Below, one piece after another: positions 24,501-36,378 of a stretch of DNA of 64,000 bases. The stretch comes from Salminus brasiliensis. Taxonomy: Eukaryota > Chordata > Actinopteri > Characiformes > Bryconidae. The DNA is taken from contig NC_132880.1 in NCBI RefSeq assembly GCF_030463535.1, forward strand, positions 43,713,842 to 43,777,841. The letters are read 5' to 3'. Made by a program: the position numbers and the translations under genes. How positions within the stretch are numbered: the stretch's first letter is position 1; every line of letters begins with the position of its first letter. Under the pieces are notes generated by a model. The model was not told the DNA's origin. It saw nothing but the letters and a program-made list of their open reading frames with translations, and ran no database searches.

Positions 24501-26070
24501 CTCCTTCCAGCACTGTGCCACTTGTCAGCTGAAGAGGGTCCAAGAAAGGTGCTCCTGACCCTGGACACTCCAGCCCTGCTGGTGCACTTTCTCGAGCGGG
24601 GCTGGGCAGTGCTGAGGACACAGAGTGGGAAAACTGTAAGCAGAGATCCTAGCCTGGAGACAGCCTGCTCTGCCCTGCTCAACTTTGCCGTCACAGAACC
24701 AGACAGAGTCAGGTACACATGCTGCAGAGTTCTTGTTTGCGTCACCATCAACCTAGAAACATAAGGAACTCTCAAATGGGCTTGGTTCAGTTTAGTGGAT
24801 CTACTCATTGTCCCTCGCTGCTCTGTGTGTTTGCAGGACTGATGCTTGCTTTGCTTCCCTTGAGGCAATGCTGAGTGAAGCGCTTCCTGTACTCCTTCAC
24901 AAGCCACGCCTCCTGGTGCTGACAGCCAATTGCTGCACTCTGGGTCTCATGACTGGCAGACTGAAACCAGCGTCCACCGGTATGCACACCAGGAACATGT
25001 AGAACATTAAAATGTACATTTTTCACAACATACTTGTATTTCCATTTTTACCATTTTGTCATAATTTCAGGTGTGTGTGCGTGTCCTAATGTTTGTGGAC
25101 ACCCCTTCTAATAAATGCATTCAGGTACTATAAGTTGCACCCTTTCACCTTCTGCTGAGAAAGCAGTGCAAATGTGCACACAGCGTGTCTAGTCCCTGTC
25201 GAGAAGTATTGCCAATAGAATAGGACTCTCTGGAGCAGATAAACATGAACTTATTGGCACCATGCTGTGACGTAATAATGCCAGACGTGGGCTAGAGGTG
25301 TATAAAGCCCCCCAGCATTGAGCTGTGGAGCAGTGGAAGAACTGTGTTCTCTGGAATGATGAGTGGAGCTCCATTCAAAGTTGGCGAGTTAGGAATGAGG
25401 TGGGGTGGTGATCATCCAACATCCTGACCTCACTAATGCTCTTGTCGCTGAATGCAATCATAATGCTCCTGCAAAATCTAGGAGAAAGCTTTCTTCCCTG
25501 GACAGTAGAGACAGTTACTCCAACAAAACCTGGATACCCCTTAAATAAAAATTTCCCCAACCATCAAGATACACAAACTAGGCAGGCAGGTTATTCTTAT
25601 CCACTTTATCAGGATACAACTTACTCTTATCACTGCTCCTCTGTGCCCTAGGTCCGGTGGAGTCTGGTCCACGGCGGTTCTTTTCCTGTGCGCTGCGGTT
25701 CCTTCTGGGGGCGCTGCAACCAGGTAAGAACGGGGACCAGGCACGGCTCAGCCCTGTATGGGAGTCGTGCTGGGAGGAGGTGAGCGAGCTGTGGAGGCTC
25801 GGGCTGCAGGCTCTGGGAGGCTGTGTGAGCGCACAGCCCTGGATAACGGCCCTGGCCAGAGAGGACGGCTGGCTGCAGAACACAGTTAGCCTGCTGGAGT
25901 CCAGCAGCAGCCTGCCAGACCCCCATTCTCAACAAGCTCTGGAGGAGGCCCTGTGTGCCTTCGCCCGCCAATGCCCACTCTGTCGACAAGAAATCAGCAA
26001 ATCCATGAAAAGAAATGGGAGAAGCTCTCTGCATGGCATGGCACAGTTGAGGAAGGTGCTGACAGACTGA
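21520..26070 (+). CDS. ncdn: Neurochondrin (Norbin)
   Basis: Neurochondrin is a cytosolic, membrane-associated neuronal protein. It promotes neurite growth and mGluR5 surface signalling and dampens CaMKII phosphorylation (family knowledge). Six coding exons: 21520-21726, 22314-23507, 24024-24265, 24497-24712, 24837-24979 and 25652-26070; 806 residues, frames continuous. Recognisable family segments are ERCLHALTHAKNDS, AVGFNLPARLL, CLLVNRACVEVRMVLEE, FRSLCAWLAEETSCLREEV, LLPFLVGYAKQ and RRFFSCALRFLLGAL. The leucine-rich helical build fits an armadillo-like fold. The protein is about 77 residues longer than human. Much of the excess is an acidic, Ser/Gln-rich insert at about residues 153-215 (SQTASSEESC...STSGEDVPES). 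The ATG at 21520 was chosen because the frame upstream lacks similarity; a second Met nine codons later is possible. Confidence 0.93.
23640..23900. repeat. Dispersed repeat fragments in ncdn intron 2
   Basis: GGGTGGGTAGATGGCGTTCT followed by GATGTTGGCCAGCACTAG matches the body of the SINE-type repeat at 57186-57470. GTGTCCAAATACTTTTGTCT at 23848 is a family A-like end. Confidence 0.55.
25086..25565 (+). mobile_element. Family A MITE copy in ncdn intron 5
   Basis: The copy begins CTAATGTTTGTGGACACCCC and keeps the core ATAGGACTCTCTGGAGCAGA and TGAGGTGGGGTGGTGATCAT. Its right end is replaced by AT-rich sequence. It ends about 90 bp before exon 6. Confidence 0.8.
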
Positions 26071-26224
26071 GCTCATGCCACCTGTTTCTGCCTTGTACAT
26101 TTTTCTGGCTGTGGTGGTGCTCATGACTGCAGAGTCATAATTATTATTCTTCCATCAGTAATTTCTAAAATATGTATATATAAACATGGTTTCTGTAGTT
26201 ATTTCCTCTCAACCCAAACAATTA

Positions 26225-26230
26225 AATAAA
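26225..26230 (+). terminator. ncdn: ncdn poly(A) signal
   Basis: AATAAA lies 155 bp after the stop codon at 26068-26070. It is the first canonical signal. Confidence 0.7.
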
Positions 26231-26295
26231 ATATTTTTGCTTAAAGTGGATTTTGTTGTGTTTTATGTTGGAGGTTTACTGTATGAGTGCAGCTG

Positions 26296-26310
26296 CCAGT
26301 AGATGGCGTC
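26296..26310 (+). promoter_or_regulatory. CTCF-like motif, copy 1
   Basis: CCAGTAGATGGCGTC matches the vertebrate CTCF core CCASYAGRKGGCRSY at 14 of 15 positions. It sits at the head of the first array unit. Confidence 0.4.
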
Positions 26311-27339
26311 CTTATCACAAACTGGTCAAAGTTGAATTATCAGTAATATTAATTCATCTGAAATGAGTTAAAAGCTCTAAATAAGGGTGAACTTTTGGAT
26401 CTAGTTTTAAAAGTGGGTACACTTACGTTTTACTTGGGTATAAAATTTGCTTCTAAATTATTTGTAAAATAATTTTAAATGTATTTAGTTTTTACTTATA
26501 TGGATATATTTCTGAAGAATCAACGTTTTTTATATGTTATGGCTCTGTTCTAGCTCCTCACAACTTTTTGAGCAGAGCAATTACCTCTGCTATTCTTTTT
26601 CCATGTCTAACTTTCCAGATTTAATTTCAGATTTTAAAAGAACAAGAGAAATATAAAATGTTACAGTTAAAAAGGTCTGAATAATGATTCGGTTTATGTA
26701 ACGTTGGGAAATGTTGGGTCTAATTTTAAAAACAGCACGTTTCTATGGATGGGTGGGTGATTAGTTACATTTACAGTTTACACTTTACACTTACATTTTA
26801 CTTAGTTAAGAAATGTACTCCTAAATTATTTTATTTTATTGTAAAATAATGTTTAACTTTTTTTAATGAAACTTTTAAATAACATTTATTTATTTGTACT
26901 TAAATTCAGATTTATTTGGAATGAATTTATATAAATTAATATTTCTTTTGTTCTGTTTTAGCTGTTTACAATTTAAGTGGCTGCTTTCTGTTCTGTGCTT
27001 TAACTTTTAATATTTAACTTCATACTAAAGTAAGAATAAGAGAAGGATGAAGAAGACTTAAAAGGTCTGAATAATGATTTGGTTTATTTAATGTTGGAAA
27101 ATGTTGGCTCTGGTTCTGAACATTACATTTCTGAGGTGGATGGTGACTAGTTACATTTACAGGTTACACTTACATTTACTTGGGTAAAAAGTATTGGGTA
27201 TTAATTTATTTTACTGTATTCAGATCAGATTATTTGTGAATAATTTACTTGTTTGCTTAAATTACTGTTCCTTTTTAGCTTTATTTCACAACTTTTTGGC
27301 TACTTTCTGTTCTGAACCTTTACTGTATGAGTGCAGCTG

Positions 27340-27354
27340 CCACTAGATGGCGTC
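27340..27354 (+). promoter_or_regulatory. CTCF-like motif, copy 2
   Basis: CCACTAGATGGCGTC is in the same orientation, 1044 bp after copy 1, and matches 14 of 15 core positions. Confidence 0.4.
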
Positions 27355-28373
27355 CTTATCACAAACTGGTCAAAGTTGAATTATCAGTAATATTAATTCA
27401 TCTGAAATGAGTTAAAAGCTCTAAATAAGGGTGAACTTTTGGATCTAGTTTTAAAAGTGGGTACACTTACGTTTTACTTGGGTATAAAATTTACTTCTAA
27501 ATTATTTGTAAAATAAGTTAATAATTTAAAATGTATTTATTTTTTACTTATATGGATATATTTCTGAAGAATCAACGTTTTTTATATGTTATGGCTCTGT
27601 TCTAGCTCCTCACAACTTTTTGAGCAGAGCAATTACCTCTGCTATTCTTTTTCCATGTCCAACTTTCCAGATTTAATTTAAGATTTTAAAAGAATAAGAG
27701 AAATATAAAATGTTATGGTTAAAAAGGTCTGAATAATGATTCGGTTTATGTAACGTGGGGAAATGTTGGGTCTGGTTCTGAACATTACATTTCTGAGGTG
27801 GATGGTGACTAGTTACATTTACAGGTTACACTTACATTTACTTGGGTAAAAAGTATTGGGTGTTAATTTATTTTACTGTATTCAGATCAGATTATTTGTG
27901 AATAATTTACCTGTTTGCTTAAATGACACCTGTTTTAGCTTTATTTCACAACTTGGCTACTTTCTGTTCCATAGTTAAATCACCTCTGCTTTTTATTTTT
28001 AAGCAAAAGAATGAGAGAAGGATGAAGCTAAAAGGATGAGTTAAAAGGTCTGAACGAGGATTTGGGTTGTTGTTGTTTTTTTTGTAACGTTTGGAAAATG
28101 TTGGCTCATGTTTCTGAGGTAGGTGGTGACTAGTTACATTTACAGACTGCACTCGCATCTTATTGAGATTAAGGTTCACTACTAAACTATTTAAATACAG
28201 TATTAATATTAATACAGTATTAATATTAATAGAGTATAAAAATGAGCATTTTTTGTAAATAATCCACTTTTTACTTGCTTTGCAGTTCTGTTTTAGTTCT
28301 TCTGAAAGTTTTGGTTGGTTTTATTTTGCATGGGTTTTGTTTTGGTTCAGGGTTTACTGGAACAGAGCAGCTG

Positions 28374-28388
28374 CCACTAGGTGGCGCC
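28374..28388 (+). promoter_or_regulatory. CTCF-like motif, copy 3
   Basis: CCACTAGGTGGCGCC matches all 15 positions of the CTCF core consensus. It is in the same orientation as copies 1 and 2, 1034 bp after copy 2. Confidence 0.5.
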
Positions 28389-28754
28389 TTTTTTACAATC
28401 TGGTTAAAGTTGAATGATTGGTGACGGTAATTAATCCGGAAAGCGTTAAAAGGTCTGAATAAGGCTTAGATGAACAGGGTGAGGGTGAGGTTAATTTAAT
28501 ATAGGGTAATGTTGGGCCTAGTTCTGATAGATTATGAACATGTTTTTGAGGTGGGTGATAACTTATATTTACAGTTTACACTAAGTACAAAAAATACTGC
28601 TAATTATTTTTAATATCTGTTGGGTTTTTTTAATTAATTATATTAATTATATTAATGTATATGTATGTAAATCTACTTGTTTTGCTTATTTTATGGCTTT
28701 GTTTTACCTTGACAGTTTTTTTAATTGGCTAGAATTGGCTGGAATAAGCCATTT

Positions 28755-28756
<2 letters not shown>

Positions 28757-28792
<36 letters not shown>
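28757..28792. repeat. (ATT)n microsatellite
   Basis: About twelve ATT units lie just beyond the tandem array. Confidence 0.95.
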
Positions 28793-28794
<2 letters not shown>

Positions 28795-29240
28795 ATATCT
28801 GGTGTACTTTGTTTTACTTGTTTTAAAGGTGTTCTGTTTCTGATAGCTACGACTCTTTCTACTTGGATACTTGGATTAAACTGGACTAATAATCAGGCTT
28901 TCCTTCAGTGGGGCTGTGGTGGGTGGGTGATTGGGTGGGTTGGTTGGTCTACCCATCCCTGCTGATCTCTGCAGCCGTTTCTCCAGCAATTCCACAATTT
29001 CCTCCAATATTTTTTTAGGCCTGATGACTGCTTATTTCCCACGTGAGCTGAAGACATGGGAGATGAAGCTTCCTGCACACTTCCAGATCAACCTTTACAT
29101 CCCACAGTTCAACAACAGTGCGCGTGAGATCACTGTAGGTCTAGTCTGCTGGTCTGAGCCTGTATCTTCAGTCCTGGTATCAACATCCCCATCATCTCTC
29201 ACCACCCCCCCCCCCATTCTCCCTCTCCCGCCCCTCTCAT

Positions 29241-29274
<34 letters not shown>

Positions 29275-29412
29275 GCTCTCTCTCTCTCTCTCTTTGTGTG
29301 AATAAAAGTGCGCGTGCTGTTGGTGCTCTCACTCTGCGCTCTACGTGCAGCTCCACGCGCTTCTCCTTTTTTCTCCTCCTCATCCTCAAGGCAACATCTC
29401 AGCAGCAGCATC

Positions 29413-29457
29413 ATGCTGTGGAAATCCCGGGCGAAGACTGATCCCTACTGCATACAG
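29413..29457 (+). CDS. tfap2e: tfap2e alternative first coding exon (MLWK-type)
   Basis: An ATG at 29413 opens 15 codons starting MLWKSRAKTDPYCIQ and ends in CAG|GTAAGC, phase 0. Exon 2 of tfap2e also starts in phase 0, so it can splice in frame. TFAP2A and TFAP2B have a first exon beginning MLWK, which makes this a plausible alternative start for the gene. After the first four residues I see no family match. A (CT)n tract at 29241-29292 precedes it and a CA/TA/CG tract follows the donor. Confidence 0.5.
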
Positions 29458-29469
29458 GTAAGCTCATAC

Positions 29470-29491
29470 ATACACACACACACACACACAT

Positions 29492-29543
<52 letters not shown>

Positions 29544-29557
29544 CGCGCGCGCGCGAG
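29470..29557. repeat. (CA)n(TA)n(CA)n(CG)n compound tract
   Basis: An almost unbroken purine-pyrimidine alternation begins 13 bp after the donor of the MLWK exon: CA, then TA, then CA, then seven CG units. Such tracts can adopt Z-DNA and, at the TA block, cruciform structure. Confidence 0.85.
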
Positions 29558-30250
29558 CATTGTATCAACTTTTACAGATTACCGGCTGTTCCCTATTGAT
29601 TTGGGTGGTCGACAGGAGTGGGTTTGCATGGGAAGAGAGTTTCAGGCTGCATTAAAGAGGTCGAACACTGATCATCACTGTCTATCAGATGTTGTTAACG
29701 AGCACGAGGAACAAGCATTTGTCAGTGTGATGTTTTCAGGGGTTTTGTTTTTACTCTGAGTGAAACTGAGCTCGCCTGGCTTCTCTCTTCTGAATTGTTT
29801 TGGGACTCCTAAATAATAAAATCACCTGGGTAAACTATTAAAATTAGCAGTACTGTATGATCACTACAGATATTTATGTTTAGTGCGCGCGACACCGGTT
29901 TTACGTAAAATAACATTTCGGGATATTTTTTTTTTTCTTTGAAGCGTGAACCATCAAATCATCACCGGACTTTGTAATCATGCAACACTGCAGTCTTTAT
30001 TTGAGCTTCTTGCCAGTTAGTAAAAATATATATTTTCATTTATTTTGTATTTTATTTAATTAATTAATTAATTAACAATTTGCATTTAAGACTTTTAAGA
30101 ATTTGTATCATATTTGATACATCCGGAGTTTTTTTTTTTTTGCTCACATCAAGGTTTTTAATGCATTGAATTTGGACCCCAAAACAAACTCTACTGACCA
30201 GGTTATTGCAGGATTGAAAATGATAAAAACTCAGTTTGACGAATTCCTGC

Positions 30251-30302
30251 ATTGGCCCTTTAAGGTACCCCCTCCCCTCGTGTTGGGTGGGGGGGTATAA
30301 GG
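30251..30302 (+). promoter_or_regulatory. tfap2e: tfap2e core promoter (CCAAT and TATA boxes)
   Basis: TATAAGG at 30296-30302 lies in GC-rich sequence about 155 bp before the MLVHTYSAM start codon. An inverted CCAAT box, ATTGG, is at 30251-30255, about 45 bp upstream of it. The spacing is that of a standard TATA promoter with a start near 30325-30330. Confidence 0.6.
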
Positions 30303-30453
30303 GCCGGAGCGCAGGAGAACCAGGGCAGAACCGGCCCCCTGCTCCCACTCACTCCTCTAATGCCTCTCTGGGACTTTCACTGATCTATCCTGATCTATCT
30401 GGAGGACACTTTCCCCTCTCCACACACACACACACACACACACACACATCCAC

Positions 30454-32356
30454 ATGCTCGTGCACACCTACTCGGCCATGGTGAGTCCAGTGTCTTAAAC
30501 CTGTTGGCTTGTGGAGATGAAGGTTTGCAGTCGGGGAGGTAGTTTGGATTTGGGAGAGCTGAAGGTCCATGTTCAGGTTGCTGGTCACGTTTGGAAGTTT
30601 GGGGCAGGAGTTAAAGCAGCCGACACTGCAGCAGCCGGTCTGAGTTGTAACTGCTTGGTTTATTAGATGCTCCAGCTTTAATTCTGAATTGATTTCAGCG
30701 CAGCTGGTCATCGACTGTGGTCTGACTGATTCACCCTCACACGACTGACTGTCTGACCGCTCCTCTGTTCAGTCTGGCTGAGCAGACGAGACTCCTCGTT
30801 CTTAGTGGAGTGAGCTCCGTGTGTATTAATATAATCAGATTTGCCTGAAAACACTGGGACACCTGCTGCACGAACACACACACACACACATATATATATA
30901 TACACACATACACACACATCTTCTTCACTCCTGCTTATGAACAGTACATCAGTTCTTATAAAAAGGAAACGTCAAAATAATTCGTTTTCAAATATTCAGT
31001 GTAAAAAGAAATCGGATGTTTGTCATCATAACATTTCCTCGTTTATTAATTATTACTGTGTTGATCAGATAACTTAATAATGTAAATAATGTCAATTTCA
31101 ACTGGTAAAAATGAAGCTGGCACAAAGGGAGCGAGAAGCAGTTTTGGTTCAGTAAAGAAACCTGTTTGTAAAATAGGTGCAGGAGTATGACCAACATTTT
31201 ACATGTTTAAAAAACGTTCACTTGATTTTAAACGTTTACACTCAGCACTTTTACAAAAAAATGCTCGTTTTGGACCCAAAACTGGCGTCGCTCAATTCCC
31301 TTTATTTTTAAGGACTTTAATTTATTGGACTTTAAACGGAATTCACAATGAAATCGTTTAGTTTAACCGCGCAGCGTTTTAATTCTGGTTTATGTGTAGT
31401 TTCAATTCTTATATCTGAACGTGAACAACTTATTACGTTACTTATATTTAGGTTTTATTTATTTGCCTTTATTTGCATTTTTGCTCCTTTTTTTTTTTGT
31501 TAGTTTACTTTCCTCTTTTCGGCTCGCAGTTACGCGAGACTGTTGTATTTATTCGTGAAAAAATTAAGTTACCAAAAAAAACAACATTTGGTTTCTTAAC
31601 GAACAATTTTGTAAAAGAGATATGAGCTTTGAGCGATCCTTTAGACCCTTAAAAGGTTCCCACGCATTTATTACATTTACAAAAATGATGGAACCAAAAG
31701 TTCTTCTATTGCATCGCTCAAAAAACCGTTGTAACATCTTTTATATTTTAGAAGTGTAGGTATGTATGTATGCCAGCCTGACTCTTGTTGTGCAGCTATT
31801 TATTTGTGTTTTTATTAATTTGTAATTGTGTTGTATGTTTATTATTTATTATTTTGTGACTCGCCTCTACCACTATTCAGAGCCAGTTAAACTTTCATCC
31901 AGCGTTTCTTCTGAAATCGATTTTATTTGGTGGAAATAGAGACCCCCCCCCCTCACCCCTCTGTGCTGCAGTAACATACTAAAGCAACAAGAGCATCAGC
32001 GAGGTCAGTCAGGTGCTGATGTTGGATGATTAGCCCTGCCACTCCAGATCATCCCAAAGGGTGGATGGAGCCCCATCACTCTAGAGAACCAGGTCCACTG
32101 CTCTTCAGCCCAATGCAGGGGGGCTTGTTGACGCCTGATATTGGGCATGGTGTAAACTATAGGTTCTACAAATGGTTCCTCATCTCTGTTACAAAAATGG
32201 ATCTTTACGGAACCAAATATGGTTGTTCTGTGGCATCGCTCAAAGAATTTGTAGCACCTTAGTCCCTGTAGTCCCATTAATCTGTCTGGATACTTTTGGA
32301 CGTAGAGAATTGACCAGTGTGGTTTGTAGAGTAAGCATTTATCGTTGTGTGTGTGT

Positions 32357-32408
<52 letters not shown>

Positions 32409-35400
32409 GCTCCTGATCGGGCTGATGGAGTCTCCGGTTCCTCACCTCCCTCCCGCCTCCCTCAGCTGTCCTCCTTCTCCGCGGCTCCCCCGCTTTGCCA
32501 CACTCCAGCCTCAGACTTCCAGCCCCCTTACTTTCCCCCGCCGTACCCACAGGCCTCCCTGCCGTACCCCCAGAGCCAGGACGCATCCTACCCGCACCTC
32601 CCGGACCCATACCAGCCCCTGAGCTCCCTGCACCCGTCCCAGCACCTGCCCCAACACCTGCCCCCTCAGCAACAGCAGCAGCAGCAGCAGTGGCTGTCCC
32701 AGCGGAGCCGCGCCGATGACGGGGGTCTGCTGCCCCATTCTCTGCGCCGGGACTACTCCACGGTGCCACGACTCCTGCACGGCCTGGGCGAGGACGGCCC
32801 GATCGCAATGCATCACGGGATGGACGACCTCCAGGTCAGTCTATAAACTTTATTGTAAATAATTCTCTGAGCGTAAACGCGCGTGTTAATGTGAATTCAA
32901 AAAAGCCGGATTAACGCGGATTCGCCCACTGATAAAGAAAATACGAATTAAGGAAAATTATGAAGATAAAGAACATTAATCATGTAGGCTAAATTGCCAG
33001 GTGTTAGTTATAGTGAACATTTGTTTCTATTGGAATTTTAATGTAAACACTCCAAACTGGATAATTTTTAGATTATTTATTTTTATTTAGAATAATGGAT
33101 CTCAATAAAACCAAAATCACTTTAAAAACAATACAGTTTAAGAGTCGAGTGTAACTTTATTTACATTAGAATCGAAATGTGACCACTCTTAACTCTTAAG
33201 TTATTTTTTTACTGATATGCGTTTAAATAAAACCAATTTAAAACAATCCAGTTATAAATTATTAATTTATACATGTTAACGGTTGTTTTCAGCGACTCCT
33301 TCATATTTAAACTCGAATTCTCTAAATTCTACCTCTAATTAATCTCTAAATTGTGTCTTTTAAATAATCTTCCAATGACTATTTTTGTTGCCTGTTTTAA
33401 TAAACAGAAAAAAAACATAAAATGAGAGAAAGTTAAAAGTGAGGAGATTAGAACTGAACGGTTGACTGCAATTATTTGACCACAATAATAAAGTTCTGTG
33501 AAAATACTTAAATAATAAAAATCCAGATTAGTCTACATTTGCTAACAATCAATTGAACCGGGTTCGTTGAGCTAAAATAGACACACTGAAATAAACAATA
33601 AAAGGATAAATAAATGGTTTAGTTCCGCTGTTTAGAGTTTGTGCTCTGGACTGAATGGGGTACTTTGAAAGGACTTGCACTGTACATACAGTCTTATGCA
33701 AATGTTTGGACACCATTGCTCATATTTAGGGTTTCTCCTAAGTTGAAATAAGTGAGTACATCTTTCAAACTAAAAAAACAAAAACCCCTATTTATTATTT
33801 GGATTTTAACATAATGAAAACAGCGCGAAACCTGCCTTTCCGTTTGAACACGTAAGTGCAGTGATTATGACTGGTATGTCCAGAAATGTCTCTAGAGATT
33901 TATTTACACCTTACACTTATTTACACGTGGTGTTCACGTGTAATCTGACTCTGGAGTGCTCAAACTTTTAGCCTGTATTTAGACCTAATCGTTGTAATGT
34001 TAAGAATAATAAATATTCACAGCGAATATAACTTCACTGGCACTCAGAAATATGTTAATTCTTCATTTTAGAGTCAATGTAAAAATATGAAGTCATTCTA
34101 GAGCATTTCTATTGGCCCATTCATCATGACATTTTGACGCAATACAAAGAAGAACTCGCGCGTTATGTAAAAAAGTGAGAAACTAATTGGACAAAAATGG
34201 AGAAAAAAGGTTTTTGCGTGACAGCGACGATCTGCAGATGTGAGAGTGGTGTGTAAGCGCAACAGAAAGGAGCTCAAAATTAGACCGTAGTATTTCACCT
34301 TCCTGAGAATCAGCAGCTCTGTGTGTTCTTAATGAGGCTCGACCATTAGAGGGATTGAGTGTAAACACACTTAAGTGTTGAGACTTTGAGTAAAGTATGA
34401 AGGACTGTCTGGTGGACAGTCTGAGGAATATTTCTAAAGAAGATTGATTACGCTGGCGTCAACTGATTACGGTGACATTAATTAAAACGCAAAATAAAAG
34501 CGTTTTATTCGCGTTTTTAATTTTTAATTCTGCAAAGCGACTCGTTTTAATTCAGCCGTGATGTTCTTTATTCTGAGAATGGTGCTGACTTAACCTAAAC
34601 AACCTAAAACAACCTGAGCGACTTTCAGTTTTGTGTAATAGCATTTTTAATAAAAACTCAATTTCTTCGCAAGTGAGAACGTCAGAATTTCCCGAATTAG
34701 ATTCTGAATTTGACTGGCTTTTGTAGTTTCTACTCACATCTTAGTCACTATTCCCACTGTTCCCTGTTCTGTTCTAGCGAGGACTATGGGAATAAACAAC
34801 AGTGGCCAGTTTGATCATGGGTGAAGGGCAGTGCAGTCTTGCTGTTAAAACATCTATTTTTGTACAGTTTAGTTTTTAACGCGTTTAATTTCTGGGTCAG
34901 AATCAGGACCTCCACTGTGCGTTTACATTAATAACTGTTTAAAATGTTGACACAGTTATCGACCCTATTATAATCATAATTATTATTTTGGTGGTGGTGA
35001 TGATTTTATTAGTGGGTTTAGGGTGGGTTTTTTCTATTGTTCTCCTTCATGTCTTGTTCTGTAAATAATTCATGCACCAGTGCAGATTGAGCTCCTCTGA
35101 ACTTCACAGACTCATGAATGCACTAAAGCAACTGCCAATTTTATATTGTTTTTAATTTAAATTAATATAAACGACAACATTATCATGTATGGCATTTAGC
35201 AGAAGCTCTTATCCAGAGTAACCCACAGAAGTACTACTCTGTCCACTCAAATGTGTCCCCTTGCCAATGTGAACAAGCTAATCTGTCCAAAGACACCTCC
35301 AAGCTTCTCCAGCGCGGCACCAACGTCGATGAATGTTGTCATTTGACCCAAATGCAGATCGTGAGGTCGGATGACCAAAATCAGTGTCAGGGCAACGTCT

Positions 35401-36340
35401 AATGCCAACGTCAGTTTGCCGCAGAATAGTGACGACAGTTGGTTCTAAGTTGTGACGTTAAGTCGCGGTTCTGACACCACAACCGTCGCATGCCAACGTC
35501 AGATTGACATAAAGCCCCAACATCTTCTAAACGCCATAATGATAATGTCCACACAACATGACATTCTAACCAATGTTAGATGTTAATATGTTGCTGGTTT
35601 TAAGTCATGATGTTAAGTAGCCAAACTTCGACGTCTGTTTAACGTTAGAGGTTGATATCAACCTAATGTTGTTTTTTGATGGATGTGTGACTTCGAGCTC
35701 CAGCCAGAATTCAACATCTGTACAACGTTGGGTTTTGACATCAAGTTTAATTTTCAGCTAAAATTCCAGCTGTCCAACGTCTATCTGACGTCAGATAGCT
35801 CTACATACATTCACCATATTCTACCTGAAAGTCAAAGGTTCAGTCTCTAAGTCCTGACCCAGACTTCATAATCACACACTCTTAGAAACAAAGGTGCTAC
35901 AAACGGTTCTTTGAGTGATGCCCTAGAAGAACCATCGTTGGTTCCATAAAGAACTGTGAGTGTGAAGAACCTTTAAATTAGTAAAGACCTTTACATCAAC
36001 TCCATTAAAAATCTTTTATAAGGTTCTTCACAGAATTATCTCTTTTACAAAACTGGTTCTTTATGGAACCAAAAGTGGTTCTTCCATGGAATCGCTCAAA
36101 GAACCCTATGCAGCTTTGTGCTTAAGAGTGCAGTCCTAATCCAACAGTGAGAGCCAGGTAAAGGGTTAAAGTTCTGAGGAGCTTTGGGTAACAAACCACT
36201 GCTGTTCTTCTGTTCATCAGGGGATGGAAGAGGCCTCCTCTTTGGGGATCCTGGACCACTCTGTCATCAAGAAAGGTAAGAGACCACTGGAGAAGACAGT
36301 GTGTTGGGTGGGGGGGCAGAAAGGACAGCATGCATCATGC

Positions 36341-36378
<38 letters not shown>

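Larger units (their letters stand above)
26274..28600. repeat. Imperfect tandem array, about 1.04 kb unit, between ncdn and tfap2e
   Basis: The segment starting TTTACTGTATGAGTGCAGCT at about 26275 recurs at about 27319 (offset 1044 bp). Identity stays high for at least 200 bp, for example CACAAACTGGTCAAAGTTGA in both. A third, more diverged start is at about 28351. Inside the units a shorter repeat headed AAAGGTCTGAATAATGATT occurs at about 26671, 27060, 27724, 28045 and 28449. The copies are non-coding and AT-rich. Confidence 0.85.

Noticed and set aside
32005-32700. 267-codon minus-strand frame over tfap2e exon 2
   Set aside because: Its Gly/Ala/Pro composition mirrors the proline-rich plus-strand exon, and it includes a poly-His/Thr stretch from the TG repeat.
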